The notes: generated by a model not told the origin, from the letters alone. A stretch of 64,000 bases of DNA from Gongronella butleri (GCA_025201375.1 JAIWZP010000021.1:124001-188000); one strand, 5' to 3'; counted from the first letter of the stretch, positions 9,687 to 22,900 are shown. Numbers and translations are program-made.

Positions 9687-11802
9687 TTAGATGGTGTACA
9701 GGGAGCCGATGACAAAGAGGACGAGAGCACACAGGGGGCCGAGAGTGGGCAACGTATGGATGGAGGCGGCCGCCGTGTTGGTACTGTCATTTCCGGGATT
9801 GGCGTCCTTTGGTGTGGAAAGATCCGGGTCCAGGGTGGCGCAGGCTTGTATGTCCTTTCGTTTGGGTGTGACGCGCACGGCATTGCCATCAAAGTCGCAT
9901 GTGCCCTTGTTGTTTTGCGAGTACATGTGGTACAGCCACGACAGCTTTTCTTTTGGCGAGCAGAAGGAGAACGCGCCATAGTCGGCTGTTTCGCCATTGC
10001 CGCTAATGTCCTTGCACGAGACGAGGCCACACATGGCGTCCAGTTGCGCACCAATGACGGCCGTGCCGTTGGCGTAGACGCGCGTCACCTTGTCCGATGC
10101 GGAGCACGAGATGGCCTCGGTCATGCATTGACATGCGGCATCGGAAGGGGTTGGCGGCAACTTGGTGCTTGCCTTCCAATTTTGCGTGTTTGGAGGACAT
10201 TTTGGCACGGTGCGCTGCTCGTTGAACGAGTCCATCATGACGCCCTGCGGCTTGACCAGGCTCAATTGCTCCTGCAAATTCTTAAAATCAGGAAGCAATT
10301 CGACCTCGCCTGCGGCCGACGAGCTTCCGCCACTGGCACCTCCCGTGATGGGTGTCGTGGTGCTGTTGCCGCCGGCGACGGCGACGGCGGTGCCATTGAT
10401 GGTGCTGTTGTTGCCGCCACCGCCAAGAAGCGGGCCATTCACCTTGACCAGGCCATAATTATTGGCTTCTTGCGTCCACTCGTATGCAATGCCGCCAGAC
10501 CACACATCCGTCATGGGCTTGCTGTAAATGGCCTCGACTTCCGTGAATGGTCGTGGCGACGCCAAATTGCATCCGTATTCGGATAAAAACACAGGTTTTG
10601 CGAATTGTGCAAGCTCCTCGGTGCGTTTCGAGTAGCCAGATGTCCGGTACGACGAGGCGCCACACCATTCGTAGATGTTCACGCCATAAAAATCGACCTA
10701 TTAAAATAAAAAGGTGTGAGAGTGAGCTGGATGGCGCGTGATTTTGCTTGGAAGCAAGGCGCGCATCGCACGATCGATCGATAAGGTTGCTCTTTTTTTT
10801 TTTTTTTTCGCGCGCCCCTTATTTTATCTTTGGGACACGATATACCAAATTTCCCACCCTTGTGGGATGAAAATATAGCGAGTCACCCACGTCCACACGC
10901 AAGGGGGGGGGATAAAAATACAGAAAAGAGGAGACCCTTACCTGCTCGGGTTCGTCGCCACAGCTGAAATAATCGCGAATGGCATCGCGGATATCGTCAT
11001 CGTCATTGTTGGCATAGCCGACAGGGAGGTATTTTTTCTTGTTTTGACGGATATAATGCTTGACGTCGCGCACGGCCGCCTTTACAAAGGGTGACGCCGG
11101 TGTGTTTGTTTTGTCATTGGTGACTTCATTGCCGGCAATGTAGCCAAACATGTTGTCAAAGTCGTGGAACGCATTGACCGTCGTTTTGTAGGCATTGAAC
11201 AGCTGGACCGTGTAATCGGGATGCTGTCGATTGATGCTGTTCTTTGGTGTGGCAATATCCAGCAGGACGTAAATTCCCGCATCCGCCAAGCTCTTCATGC
11301 ATTGGCTGTGATCTTTCCTTGGATCCACCTAGAAAAAAAAAAAATCAAAAATCATGTCATGATCCCCCCTTTTGTGATCATTCACGCTTCTTTTTTTTTT
11401 TTTTGTTCGTGGCACACCCCCAAATTACCTCATACACTCGCACCAAATTCAGTCCCAGCTTGGACATGAGCGCCGCATCACGAGCGCACGTAGTGGCATC
11501 GGCCAATGGGTCAATGAGCCCCGTCTGACCTCGCGGCTGATAGGCCACTCTGCAATGATATTTTTAGTGGGGTTGAGTTTAATCGTTTTGCGGCAAGAAC
11601 AAGAGCACACTTTTTTTTTCGCGTCAAGCGCGAGCGCGAATTCTGCCTGGAAAACGAGCTTTTTTTTTGGCATGTGTTACCCTTTGATGAAGAATTGCTC
11701 CTTTGTGACCTCGTCAAAAAATTTGTGGCCCTTGATGACGATGGGATTAAGTCCGACGGCGAGCCCCAGAGAGCAGAGGAGCACAAATACACGCAAGACC
11801 AT
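9687..11802 (-). CDS. GPI-anchored 1,3-beta-glucanosyltransferase (GH72, Gas/Gel/Phr type)
   Basis: Minus-strand exons are 11802-11681, 11549-11429, 11328-10942 and 10697-9687, giving 546 residues. The enzyme cuts and re-joins beta-1,3-glucan chains in the cell wall. A hydrophobic signal peptide (about 1-17) precedes GH72 motifs: VAYQPRG, LVRVYEVDP, FGYIAGNEV with the acid/base Glu near 149, VNIYEWCG, and FLSEYGCN with the nucleophile Glu near 250. A Ser/Gly/Thr-rich linker leads to a cysteine-rich X8/CBM43 domain (about 375-465: CQCM...CGLVSC...FSFC). The C-terminus is Ser/Thr-rich and then hydrophobic, ending in SLYTI, as in GPI-anchored proteins. All four exons join in phase with GT-AG introns. 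The protein is expected to be lumenal and anchored at the plasma membrane or wall. No neighbour is functionally related. Confidence 0.93.
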
Positions 11803-11891
11803 GATAATGACCAGTGAAAAAGAATGAGAAAATTGAAGAAAAAGGGAAAACGCGAGCGGTCAATGTGATGAAACGCGCGTCTCCATTCATT

Positions 11892-11899
11892 TTTAAATA
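11892..11899 (-). promoter_or_regulatory. TATA-like box of the GH72 gene
   Basis: The minus strand reads TATTTAAA about 90 bases upstream of the ATG at 11802. Position and sequence are suitable for a TATA element. This is inference only. Confidence 0.35.
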
Positions 11900-14729
11900 T
11901 CCAGGTTTCTTGGTACCTTGCTTCATGATCATTGGAATGCGCTTTCAGGGTCTCTAGGGCAAGGGAGACGCCATGACAACGTTGGTTTTGCCCCGGCCTT
12001 GATTTGAATTGTGCAAAAAAAAAAAAAAAAAAAAATCCAAAAGCTTGCACCTGAAAAAAATGGGGGAGCGGGAACCGCGGGCGTGTTTCCCCTTTTCCCC
12101 CCCTTACCACTTGCCTTTTTTGGACGGGTCATGGGAACTTTTTCTTCAGCTTCTGCTTTTAGTCATCGGCGCTGCATTTGCCTGTGCCAGCCGCGGCCGC
12201 GCCGCTTGACGCCTCCAATTCCACACCATGAATTGGGCCAGACAAAGCGCACTTTTTTTGTGTGCAATCACATGGAATCACCGAAAAGATTGTGATCGCA
12301 CACCACCAAAAACAAAAAACAAATACCGCACGCCCAATTTGCTTCCTTGTTGGGCCATCCAGGTACACAGGGCGCAAGGGGCAAAAGGACCATGGGGTCT
12401 GGAGGGGCGGGGGGTGGGCTTCACACACTAATCGAAAAAGCCAGGACTATTTTATTTTCGTCAAAAAAAACAGGTTGTGGAGTTTCAGAATGGCGCAGAC
12501 CCTGTTGAGCAACAAGCTCCAGTCTAAAAGTCGTGCAGAAACATCTGTGGATGAGCGGAGGCGGGGTTCCGTTCAGTGGGGAGTGCCATTGGCTGGCGTC
12601 CAGACAGCCATGACGCTGTGGGGGGAGAAAAAAAATCGGTGCTTTTCATCGATTTTGCCCTCCCCCGTCTTCGCATGCGGTCGCTTTTTGCGCGCTCGTT
12701 CTCATTGTTGTTGTTGTGAATGACAAACAAAGATCGCCTAAAGGCTCGATTAGACCCTTGTCATGGGCCATTATCAAGATCGCATGGGCCAAGGAGGCTC
12801 ACAGGGCCTTTTTAACATAATAGACCGGGTACTTGCGGGCAAATGGCCGAGTCCAAAATGACTAGCTGGTATGACCCCACCCCCCAGACTCCTGGACTTG
12901 CAATACAGCCAAAAGGGGGTGGAATTGTTCTCGTTGTCTATGGCTTTTGACACAGTATAACAAACCAGAAACCAAAAAAAAAAAAGCACGCTGTTGCGAG
13001 AATAAAAACACGAGGGCTAGAGAAGCAAATGCGTTCAATTTGCCGTCGGCCGTGCTACTTGAGCTGTTTTCATACGAATTGGCCTCAGCATCGGGCAAAA
13101 GAGGCATGTCCAGAAATCGTATGCGGCGCGCCAATGCTCCGCATTTGCGTCAGAAAAGAGAGAGCGAGGAAAAAAAAAAAAAAAAAAAACGGGCGCGCAG
13201 CGTCGTACGATGCAAATTACGCGCGTCTCTCACTCCAGTCTGTCGCTTTCTCTCTCTTTTCCATTGGGCTTGCAGCCGAGACGATCGATCGCTTGGCACG
13301 ATTAGCCCTCGTTTCAGTGGAAATCCGCGTGAAGGGCATGAAATCACGCTCAAGGTGCATCTTGTCAAGCGCAAAAAAAGAAGAGGGACCTATCTTGTGA
13401 TTTCTTTTTTTTTCTCTCTTTTTGCATGCATGATTTGTTTCCCCCATGATATGTTGCCCCATCATGAAATCACGCACGTCATGACCACCCCAGGGGAATG
13501 ATGATGATGATGTTGAGAGCAAAAAGGCGGTCGGGCCACGTTGCGCATGCCCATTCATGTGGAAGGGCAAAGCGCAAAATAGGGCAGCGCTGCCATTGGC
13601 TGCTGGCACATCTTGTCAAGGGCCGATCATGGCCAATCGTGCCCAGCAGGCGCCATTGCTCCCCCCAATTGGTCGTCTTCCTTTGTCCCCCCGCAAAATA
13701 TATGCCACCCCCCATTGAGCCATTTTGCAATGAGAAATACAGAACAGAAAATCAAAAAGGCGTTGGCCAACATTGGCGTCATAGGCGGGATTATCAGTGG
13801 CCCCAGGAAAACCTTTTTTTTTCTTTTAGTCATGTCGTACCAGGCGAAAAAAAGAAAAAAGTGCAAAAGAAGAGCGAGATGAACCTGAATTGCATGCACA
13901 AGAGTAAAAAAGTAAGAGCGTGAGTGCATGTGGACAAACGGCCAGGGGCGACGAGAACATTCTCATGTGCATGGATGAAAGCGGCTTGTTTGGGAAAAAA
14001 ACGATTGAAAAAACAAATATCGCCATGCCATTTGCGTTTTGCATGAACGTGGAGATGATCATGGACGTGATAATCATATCGATGGCCAATGCCCTGGCAA
14101 AAGTCATCATTGACGCGCACAATCACTTCATTTCTTCCCCCCATTGTACAGGTTCAAAAAGGCACGTTTTCGTTGTTTTTGAGCTCATCTATCAACATGA
14201 TCCCCTAGCAAGTGTCGTTTTTTTTTTTTTTTTTTACTGTTTGCACTTTTGCATTAATGGCTTGTGCGTTCTCATGTGTTCATCTGAAAAGCAAAAAAAA
14301 AAAAAAATCAAGCTCACACCCACGCCCCTTGCTTTTTTTTTTTTTTACGCATCCTTAGTTTTGAGCAGTGATGCAATAGGGCGGGAACCTTAATTGGGCA
14401 AAGGAGGGATTCAGCCAATCATAGGCAGTGGTCTGCGCGCCCAAAATAATAATGGGGGGAGGCGGGTTGACGTGGGTCCCCGGTGTCTCTTTGCCCAAAA
14501 AGATCGTTATCTGGCCTTCATCTATACTCGTTCAGGCAACAATGATGTCGATGTGTCACTTGGCAAGCCAAGAGAGAGAGAGACGCCAGTTGTCGCAGTG
14601 CGTGCTCCCAATTGGGGGGAGCGGGTTTTCTGCCAACATCCTTCCCCCCTTTTTTTTTTTTTTTTTATGTGGACAGTGCTCTCTTTTTTGCTTCACCTGG
14701 GCTTGAAAATGCCAAAAAGTCGATCATCG
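11900..14729. other. Long intergenic region between two divergent genes, no gene seen
   Basis: About 2.8 kb separates the GH72 gene (-) from the glutamate kinase gene (+). It holds many A or T runs (for example 12015-12035, 13170-13190, 14218-14235) and short open frames made of them. I looked for exon-like pieces flanked by GT and AG and found none convincing. Confidence 0.5.
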
Positions 14730-14738
14730 TATAAATAG
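14730..14738 (+). promoter_or_regulatory. TATA box of the glutamate 5-kinase gene
   Basis: TATAAATAG lies 112 bases before the start codon at 14850, followed by a pyrimidine-rich and then A-rich leader. This is a good TATA match at a plausible distance. Confidence 0.5.
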
Positions 14739-14849
14739 AGGGGGCATCAACAACTGTTAGACCCTTTTTTTCCTTCACTCTTCCTTCCAACTTTCTCTTT
14801 TGTTTAAAATTAAAAAAAAAAGCTCATCAAAAAAACACAATTTTACACC

Positions 14850-16302
14850 ATGGTCGTCTATCGCAACATTCAAAACACTAATCGCCCCTCCAACTCTTCA
14901 TTGACATTGGTGATCAAGGTCGGCACATCTTCCATTTGTGATGAAAAGACACATTACCCTCTGCTTGGCAATCTGTCGCGCATTGTGGAAACCATCATCA
15001 ATCTCAAGCAGCTTGGCCACCGCGTCGTCCTAGTCACCAGCGCTGCCGTCGGCACGGGCTTGCGAAGACTCAACATGGACAAGAAGCCCGGCAAGCTAGC
15101 AGCGGTGCAGGTAAAACATGTGAGCAATCTTGTCCACTTTATTTTTTTTGGCTCTTTTGCCAAGTTTGAGAGCAAAATCCACTGACTCTTTTTTCATTTG
15201 CCTAGGCCATTGCTGCTGTTGGTCAAGGTCGCCTGATGAGCATGTACGATGACTTGTTTGGCCAATTTGAACAGCCTGTCGCGCAAATTCTATTGACGCG
15301 TAATGATTTGGCGGATGTAAGTTACGCAATGGCGGTTTTTTTTTCTTCTCCATTTTCTCACTTTTATTTTTTATTTTTCCTCTTTAGCGTGGTCAATACT
15401 TGAACGCGGTCAATTGCTTGACCGAATTGCTTGACATGGGAGTGGTGCCCATTGTCAATGAGAATGATACCATTTCTGTCTCAGAAATCAAGTTTGGCGA
15501 CAATGACACGCTTTCTGCCATTGCGGCCGGCATGGTCAAGGCCGACTATCTCTTTTTGATGACGGATGTCGACTGCCTTTACACCGACAATCCTCGCAGC
15601 AATCCCAACGCCCGCCCTGTCAAGGTCTGCAGCGACATTGACGCGCTTCGCCAAGAAATCAAGGTCACCTCGCCCGGCTCTTCCCTTGGCACCGGTGGCA
15701 TGGTCACAAAACTCGTCGCGGCTGATCTCGCCACCGCCGCGGGTTGCACAACCGTAAGAAAATACAAAAACGAAAAAAAACCCAAGTAAACGCGTGACAC
15801 TCACGCGTCGTTGCCCTTTTTTTCCTTATTTTTGCAGATCATTGCACGTGGCTCCACACCTGAAAACATCGTCAACATCATCTCGGACGAGAACAATCCT
15901 CCTCTTCATACCCGCTTTGTTGCCCAGCCCAAGCCCCTGATTGACCGCAAGTGGTGGATTCTCCATGGCCTGCACACGGCCGGCACCATCATTGTTGATG
16001 GCGACCTTGCCAAGTCCATTGCCGATGGCTCAAATTCGCAGAAATGCCCCGTCTCGCTCTTTGCACACGCAATCACCTCTGTCGAGGGCAATTTTGTCGA
16101 GCACCAAGCTGTGCGCGTCGCCGTGGAGCAGACCTCCAATGGAGTGCGCGACCTCGTCACCATTGCAAAGGGCACCGTCAACTATTCATCCTCTGAAATC
16201 ATCCGCATGATGCACGCCCGTGAAGAAGACATGATGGAATCTTTGGGCTACGAAGATGGCGACTGTATCATCGATCGTGAAAATATTGCTATTTCCATGT
16301 AG
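14850..16302 (+). CDS. PRO1: Glutamate 5-kinase (proline biosynthesis)
   Basis: Exons are 14850-15110, 15206-15316, 15388-15753 and 15838-16302, all joined in phase 0, giving 400 residues, close to the yeast enzyme. It phosphorylates glutamate with ATP to gamma-glutamyl phosphate, the first step of proline synthesis, in the cytosol. The amino-acid kinase domain opens with LVIKVGTSS (Lys near 23) and continues with [48 protein letters not shown] and [24 protein letters not shown] follows later. The last exon carries the C-terminal PUA domain (about 275-375), present in fungal and many bacterial versions. The start ATG sits in ACACCATGG context after an A-rich leader with a TATA box upstream. 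The gene stands alone. Function is assigned with high confidence by family. Confidence 0.96.
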
Positions 16303-18879
16303 ATCGCCTTTTTTTTTCTTCCATGACTAGCCTTTTTTTTTACTTCCCTCCCCCAGATATCCCCCCTTCCCCCCCTCTTTCAAAAAAATCATGTTATCCC
16401 ACAATTGCATAGGCTTTTCTCGCTTGTTTTTCATAATATATCAAATTAGCCTTCCGTCTTCCTCTCTACTCTCCACCCCCCATCTCATCCAGTAAAAAAA
16501 AACTTTGTTCCGCTTTCTCTAAATAACTCATTGCGCGCCTCAGAATTATCAAAATCCGAAAAAATGGGGGGATCAGCAAATGGTCGCAGATCCCCCTCTT
16601 TTTTTTCTGCCAATTGGAGTTGACTCGATTGCATCATTGAACACGAGCTGGTGCGACACTGCTTGACTCGAAAGGTCCATGCTTTTTAGCCAATGATCAG
16701 CCAACAACTTGGCGCCGACATGGGCAAAAGAGCAGATGAGTCATGAATAGCCGCGTGTGACACGTGAAGTGAACATTGGTTGAAAATGAGGCGACGCAAG
16801 GAAAAAATGATCAAAATAAAAACATGGGTACGGGCTTGTGGCGAAAAAAAAAGGGGGGGGGGAGGGGAAGGAATCATGATGAGAAAAAAAAAAACCTATT
16901 TCAAGGATGGGCGCTTGTGGCGTGGAGTTGTCAAGGAAGTGCGGACCATTTGGGCAAGCCAAGGAGGATCCCCTGTTTTTTCTGTACCTGCTTTTGGCAA
17001 TGCAGAAATCTGCGTGCGGGCGTCCATGCCCTTTAAACATACGCCGCAAAATGACGACAATTAGGCATTTTTGAGCCCTTTTTCTTTGGAATCAACGTGG
17101 ACATGAATTCGCTACGAACATCTGTATACACTGCATCGTCTTTATGGTTGCGTCATGGGCACAGAGAGGATGACGGCGGTGGCACGCGCGGCCCTGGCGT
17201 GAAAAATCAAGAAAACACGGTGTAGATCTACTTTTTAACTATGAAAATGATGCTTTTTACGGCACGCATGTGTTTGTCATTGCCGCTTTATCTTGTTGTT
17301 ATTCTGCATTCTGTATTCTACTCTTGTTGCTCGCGCATCACAGCAGAAAAAAAAATGGCAAGAAAGATGTAATGGTGCATGTGAACGGCGGCTGCCGAAG
17401 CCCTGATCAGCGGGCTTTGAATCAAGGATCGATCAGTGTCACGCGGGGAATTGTCAAGGAGTGTGGGCAAACAGATCATTTTAAGTGAGCACAGCCAATG
17501 ATCACGCGTCAGCTGATCTTAATGCAAAACGGCGTGCCTGAAAAAAATAAATCTTGTATTCGGCGTGCAGCGTGTGAGAATCCACTTGCAAAGCAAGCAA
17601 AATAACGCGCCGGCAGCAAATCTTTCTCACACAAACAAAGCAAAAGCAAATGCTTGAAATGATTTATTGCGTTTTGCTGGCATGGAAAGTTCATCCATGA
17701 GGCCAGCATGGCAGAGATGAAATGAAGCCAACGCGCGTCTCTTTCCAACGGTCTGATTTCCACTGGGAGGGACGCATTCAAAATCGAGAAAATTGGCCTT
17801 TAAGATCTTTTTATTGTTTCCTTGTGGTTTTTTAGCAGTTGTACATTTCAGCAAGCAAGCTGTTGCTTAAACAGACGAATTCACGCTTTCTCGTTCAAAT
17901 GAGTCCACCCTTGCGGCATTGTGGCCATTGGATGCCACGCAACGACCATTTTCGAAAAACAAGGATTTTCCGAGGGGTGCAGTCGAGGAGCTGAAAATGG
18001 AGAATTCAAAGTACTCAGATCGCCACGCCATTCATACACATGGTTAAGTTGCTTACGAAACCGACAGAAATGCAATAAAACCGAGGGGTCCATTGACTGG
18101 TTTCCGCGGAAAACGCAAAAAAACCCTTCTTTTTCACTCCAAGGCAAACTCAACGAGAATGCGTCCCAGCGCCTTGAAAGTCACCTCGTCAGAAAGCGCA
18201 CGGCGTGAAGCGTACGTGGACACCAATGATCCGTGAAAAAGATTATTTCCGGCAGATCTGATGCGAGACCAATTTTAAGCCTACGGACTCAATGCGTAAT
18301 TAAGCGCGTCAAACCTCAAATCGCACGCGTCTGTTCCTAGTCAAACAGATGCTTCTGGCGCCTCTCTTGCTAGTGGATGCGTCAGCGCGGCACTATGGAC
18401 GCATTTCTCCTGTGCCATTGGCTTGTAAAGTTTAAACGAAATTCGTGCATTGATCGTTAACGACCAAAGTGATCTCATTCTTTTATGGCATTTTTGGTGG
18501 TTTCTCCATGGCGTCCCTACCGTGTGTGAGTTCGACGTGATTCTGGAGACCTGAATTTTCAATTTTCGTTTTGAAACTCGGCGAGGGCAAATTTTGGATT
18601 TGCATGTTAGACGCTTCCGACAACGTTTGGCAACTGCAATTTGCATCCCCATCGTCAGTCTGGCTGGTCATTTCACGTCGAAACGCGTTTTGGAGCTCTG
18701 CAGTGCCTGGTTGGCGCATCCTCATCGATTTACGGTAAAAATGTCATTTTATGGCACCACTCGGGAAGAGCACATCCAAATGGTGTCAAACTTGAACCAG
18801 TCGACGGTCAAGGCGACGACTCATCGATCTCAAGCTCGCTTGGCATCGGTTATTATAGTACACGTTTTTCAAATTCCTG
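16303..18879. other. Intergenic region with repeat fragments, no gene seen
   Basis: Pyrimidine-rich 3' flank of the kinase gene, then about 2.5 kb without a supported gene. Positions 17940-18110 resemble 8870-9030 (shared GATTTTCC.AGGGGTG, CTCAGATC and CAGAAATGCAATAAAACC blocks), so part of the AT-rich repeat family is present here too. Confidence 0.5.
17940..18110 (+). repeat. Fragment of the dispersed AT-rich repeat
   Basis: Collinear short matches to 8870-9030 in the same orientation, diverged. It shows the repeat family is spread across the window. Confidence 0.5.
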
Positions 18880-18885
18880 CTTCTT

Positions 18886-19157
18886 GAAGCCCTTGATTAT
18901 GAACTGGCCTTTGATGTCAAGTTTGACATGTCCAAGGCGGACCGCATCCTGTATGGCGAGAGCGCCATGACCCACGCCATGGTCTTCACCGGCGTCCACC
19001 TCGATGAGAATGGCAAGCCCGTCAAGGTAAAAATGAAAAAAGACGCGCCGTGACGCGTCGTCATGGCTAATTCTGACGCACTTTCTCTTTTATCAAAAAG
19101 TGGCGCGTCGAGAACTCGTGGGGCAGCGACAATGGCGGTGCTTGTCACGAGCCATGA
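18886..19157 (+). pseudogene. C-terminal relic of bleomycin hydrolase (cysteine peptidase C1B)
   Basis: Two exon-like pieces (18886-19026 and 19101-19157, spliced in phase with a GTAAAA donor and an AAG acceptor) encode the end of a bleomycin hydrolase/LAP3-type aminopeptidase. ILYGESAMTHAMVFTGV contains the catalytic His, and KWRVENSWG contains the catalytic Asn. The family is a self-compartmentalising cytosolic hexameric peptidase of about 450-490 residues. Only about 60 residues are here. The N-terminal part with the active Cys is absent upstream, and the frame stops at TGA 19155-19157, shortly after the Asn motif and before the normal C-terminus. I read it as a truncated gene copy left by duplication or deletion. 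A full gene elsewhere in the genome would be expected. Confidence 0.75.
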
Positions 19158-19996
19158 AAGCAAGATGATCCATGCTGCTTCCACGCTATCCGGCAGATCC
19201 GATGTGCGTCCAGGCCACGTTGATCAAGAAAATGCTACAAAACAGTCATTGCGCAGCTTTGTCTTTGCCAATTGCTTATGTCAAAGTTATTATTGGTTGG
19301 CACACACGGGGGAGGGGATGCGCGCCACGTCAAAACCCGTTTTTTTTGAGGGGCTGAATCCAGGCACAGCGCACGCACCCTGTCTACGGGTCAAGGCATC
19401 ATGTCATTGTTTTTTTTTAAAAAAAAAAAAGGGCGCTGCTCGCAAATTTAGAAGAAACTGCCGCGATGCCATTTTCGTGGCCATTTATGCGATCTTGGCA
19501 TCGATAGGGATCTCCGACGACCCTGATGGCGCGTGCGCCCGGCAAACCTGTAGCGTGAATCAAGGTTTGAAATGCGTGGGTAAATCAAAAAGAGAGCAAA
19601 TTGGGCGTACAATTGGGCCTACGCGCGGCGATGAGAAGAAAAAGGAAAGGAATTGAAGAACAGCAATGTCACAATGTGAGCTGCGCGTGCATCTGACCAT
19701 TGGTACAGCCATGGAAAATGAGAAAAAGCGCCACTTTGCTGCTTTGGCTCTCGGTCCACCATGAAATTTGTATGTTTCTCGGTGACCAATACGGAGTCTG
19801 TTCCGTGGTCGCACATGATCACGAATGAGCAAGAGTCGGCCCCCTCCTCTATCTTTTGCGCCAAAGCTTAATTTTTACTGCACCTCCTTTATTTTCAACT
19901 CTGACCTAGCGCAGATCGCCCTCTTATTTTTTTTACTCTTCTTTCTCACCTTTTTTTTTATTTTATTTATTTGCCACCCCTTTTTGGCTTCCCACG
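19158..19996. other. Spacer upstream of the KA1 kinase gene, no gene seen
   Basis: No exon-like sequence recognised. The last 80 bases before 19997 are T-rich, like the leaders of other genes in this window. Confidence 0.45.
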
Positions 19997-22900
19997 ATGA
20001 CGGACGCGCTTGTACAGGCAAATGAAATCGGCATTTCCAGCCATCTTCTCCGCCCAGGGGCGCCAAGGGAGCCTGCCATGGCTCGTCGCGCTTCAGTGTC
20101 GTCGTGCGATTCGAAATGCTCGACGTGTTCGTCCTGCTCATCCTTTATCGACGGCCATGAACAAATTGGCGCGTACCAGCTTACCAAGGAGCTGTCGGAC
20201 GGCGAGTTTGGCCAGATCCGCCTTGGCGTGAATCAAAACACGCATGAAAAGGTACGATTTTTGCGTCTCGATAGTTCAATGCCTACGGAAACTCATTGCT
20301 CTTTTTTATTTTTTTTAAAAGGTGGCCATCAAGTTGATGCGCAAGGAGACGGTGGCAGCCAAGATGGACAAGATCCAGGTGGAAATCGATGTGCTGAAGG
20401 CAAGTATTTGTTGATTTGTTTGCGTTTTCCCCAACTTGTGGCGCACGGTGCGTTGGTGCGATGCGGCCGTGGCACAACCATGTGAACCCGCCCATGGGTT
20501 TGCATTGTTTTTGTGTTTGGACACACGCGACGTGACCCTGTCTGCTCCGGCACTGATGCTTTTTTTGCTAACATTTGGTGCTTTTCTTTCTTTTTTTTTT
20601 TTTCGTTTCATGCCTGCAGATGCTTGACCATGCGCACATTGTCAAATTATACGAGGTGGTGGAAACCGAGTCGCGAATTGGCATTGTCCTCGAATATGCA
20701 GCAGGCATGCTTTCTCCTTTTTTTTTTTTTTTTTTTTTTTTTGTTTGTTTGGCGCTAACCTTGCTTTTTTTTTTTTTTTTGAATCCAGGGGGAGAATTGT
20801 TTGATTATGTGCTGGATCATGGCCATGTTGCCGAGCCTCAAGCCCGCTTGTATTTTGCTCAATTGATCGACAGTGTGAGAGCCATGCACGAATTAGGCAT
20901 TGTGCACCGTGATTTGAAGCTGGTAAGGCGCGCCAAAAAAAAAAAAAAAAAAAAAAAAAAGAGGGCCAATGAGCTAATTGCCCATGCGTTTCTATGCGCA
21001 CCCACTTGTAGGAAAACCTGTTGTTCAAGGATGTGGAGCAGATGCACTTGATGATCAGCGACTTTGGGTTTGCAAACAAGGGCAAGGATCTGTTTTCAAC
21101 GTCATGCGGGTCCCCTTGTTATGCGGCCCCTGAGCTTGTGCTTGCTCCTGGCGACTACCATGGCCGTGCTGTGGACATTTGGTCATGTGGCGTGATTCTT
21201 TACTGTATGCTTTGTGGCTGTCTCCCCTTTGACGACGATCCAGACAATCCAGATGGGTCCAACATTAGGCAGCTGTACCATTATATCAAAACGCACACAT
21301 TGTCGTTCCCTGTTGAGGAACAGGGCGCTATTTGTCTTTCGGAAGAGGCAAAAGATCTTTTGCGACGCATGCTGCAGCCAGACCCAGCCGCGCGATGCAC
21401 GCTCAATGACGTTTTGCACCATTCCTGGTTGGACGACGAGAAAAACAGGTTGGGCAGCGTGACGACGCCCGTGTCAACTGATTCCATGCATGACGACACA
21501 TTGACAGGGGCCAAAAATGGGCACGATGGCGCATTGACAAAGCACGAGGAGCAAGCAAAGAAGGAGGAACCGGAGGACGAGGAGGAAAAACGCGTCACGT
21601 CGATTTGTGCCCCTATCATCCAAGACGCCACCACCACCGTCGATGCCAAGGATGATCCCGTGCACACCCCTGACCCATTGGTTTCGCCGAATGTAGCGCC
21701 AAACGAGCCATTGGAGGGCAATCAGGGGGGTTTGACCAAAATTGATGAAGAAAAGGCGAAATATGAGACGATGGATGCGCCTGTTTTGCCGCCTGCATTG
21801 CCACTTTTGTCCCAGGATGCACCAGCCCCTCCATCGCCACCCCTTGAAGATCATCAACCTGCCGATGAAGCGCCACTGGGATCATTACCCACATTTGTCG
21901 CCGTGTACGACGCAACACATAGCCACGACACACATGAAACTGACGAGATGGACGGCGAGTCGTCGACGCACCGCAAAGATATACTTTTGCACCCATTGCC
22001 ACCTTTGCCACCCATCCCGGACGCGTCGGAAGACGATCAGCGCTCCATCCGCACGGCATCGTCCGTGTCAGTGACGCGCCCGCGTCCGCGCTCGCGCCAG
22101 CCCAGCTTGCGCCGACAGAAAAAATTCCATCCCGACAGGGACGCCGCCCCCAGTGTCCCTGTCGCTGCTGCCGACCCCGTGCCTGAGCCAGAATTGGCCA
22201 CCGATTCGACAAAACACCTTGCCACGGATGAAAATTACGGTTTCCACGACACGCTCCTCCGGCACGATGATGAATTGGCCATGTTGCATCGTGACACGTG
22301 TAGTGAAGACGGCAGCCAAAAGGAGGAGCTTGACGAGGGCAATGTGATGGACCATTGGCAAGATCACGCACAAGACACCGTTCGACGTATTATTCCCGAA
22401 TCGGACGTGCCGCCACCAATGGACGCCAATGGCCAAAGGGAACGCGTGAGCGTGGATCTCAGTCGCGAACCCGATGGACGTGTACAACAATTGCGATCGA
22501 GCAGCCTGCCACTCTTGCAGCAAAGAGATGACCAATTCGCAGTGAATACGACGAAACCGACGCAGGTGCCCGCCAAAAAGAAGAAACCACGCCAACGACG
22601 CCGCTTGACGTCGCTATTGCAACATTTCCATCAACATCAGCAACAGCAAGAGAAAGAGCAGCAAGAAAACGACGGATATGGCGATGACATCGAACACGAC
22701 ACGCATGTGCATCGCCATGCTTCCTTGCCCATGCTGCGGAAAAAGAAGAATGCACGCCATAGCACGGATTCGGAACGATTGCCGTCGATTTCGCGTAAAA
22801 AGACCATGACAGCCACGGTACGCGAATGGATCCGGCGCCACACCACGATCCGCCACGCACCGCCATCGCCACCCACCACATCCAGCTCCGTCAATGTGTC

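Noticed and set aside
9657..10586. 309-codon + strand frame opposite the GH72 gene
   Set aside because: Shadow of the GH72 coding strand, which has a full set of catalytic and X8 motifs on the other strand.
12947..13929. Several 80-180 codon frames between the GH72 and PRO1 genes
   Set aside because: They overlap on both strands, are made largely of Lys/Phe/Arg from A/T runs, and match nothing recognisable.
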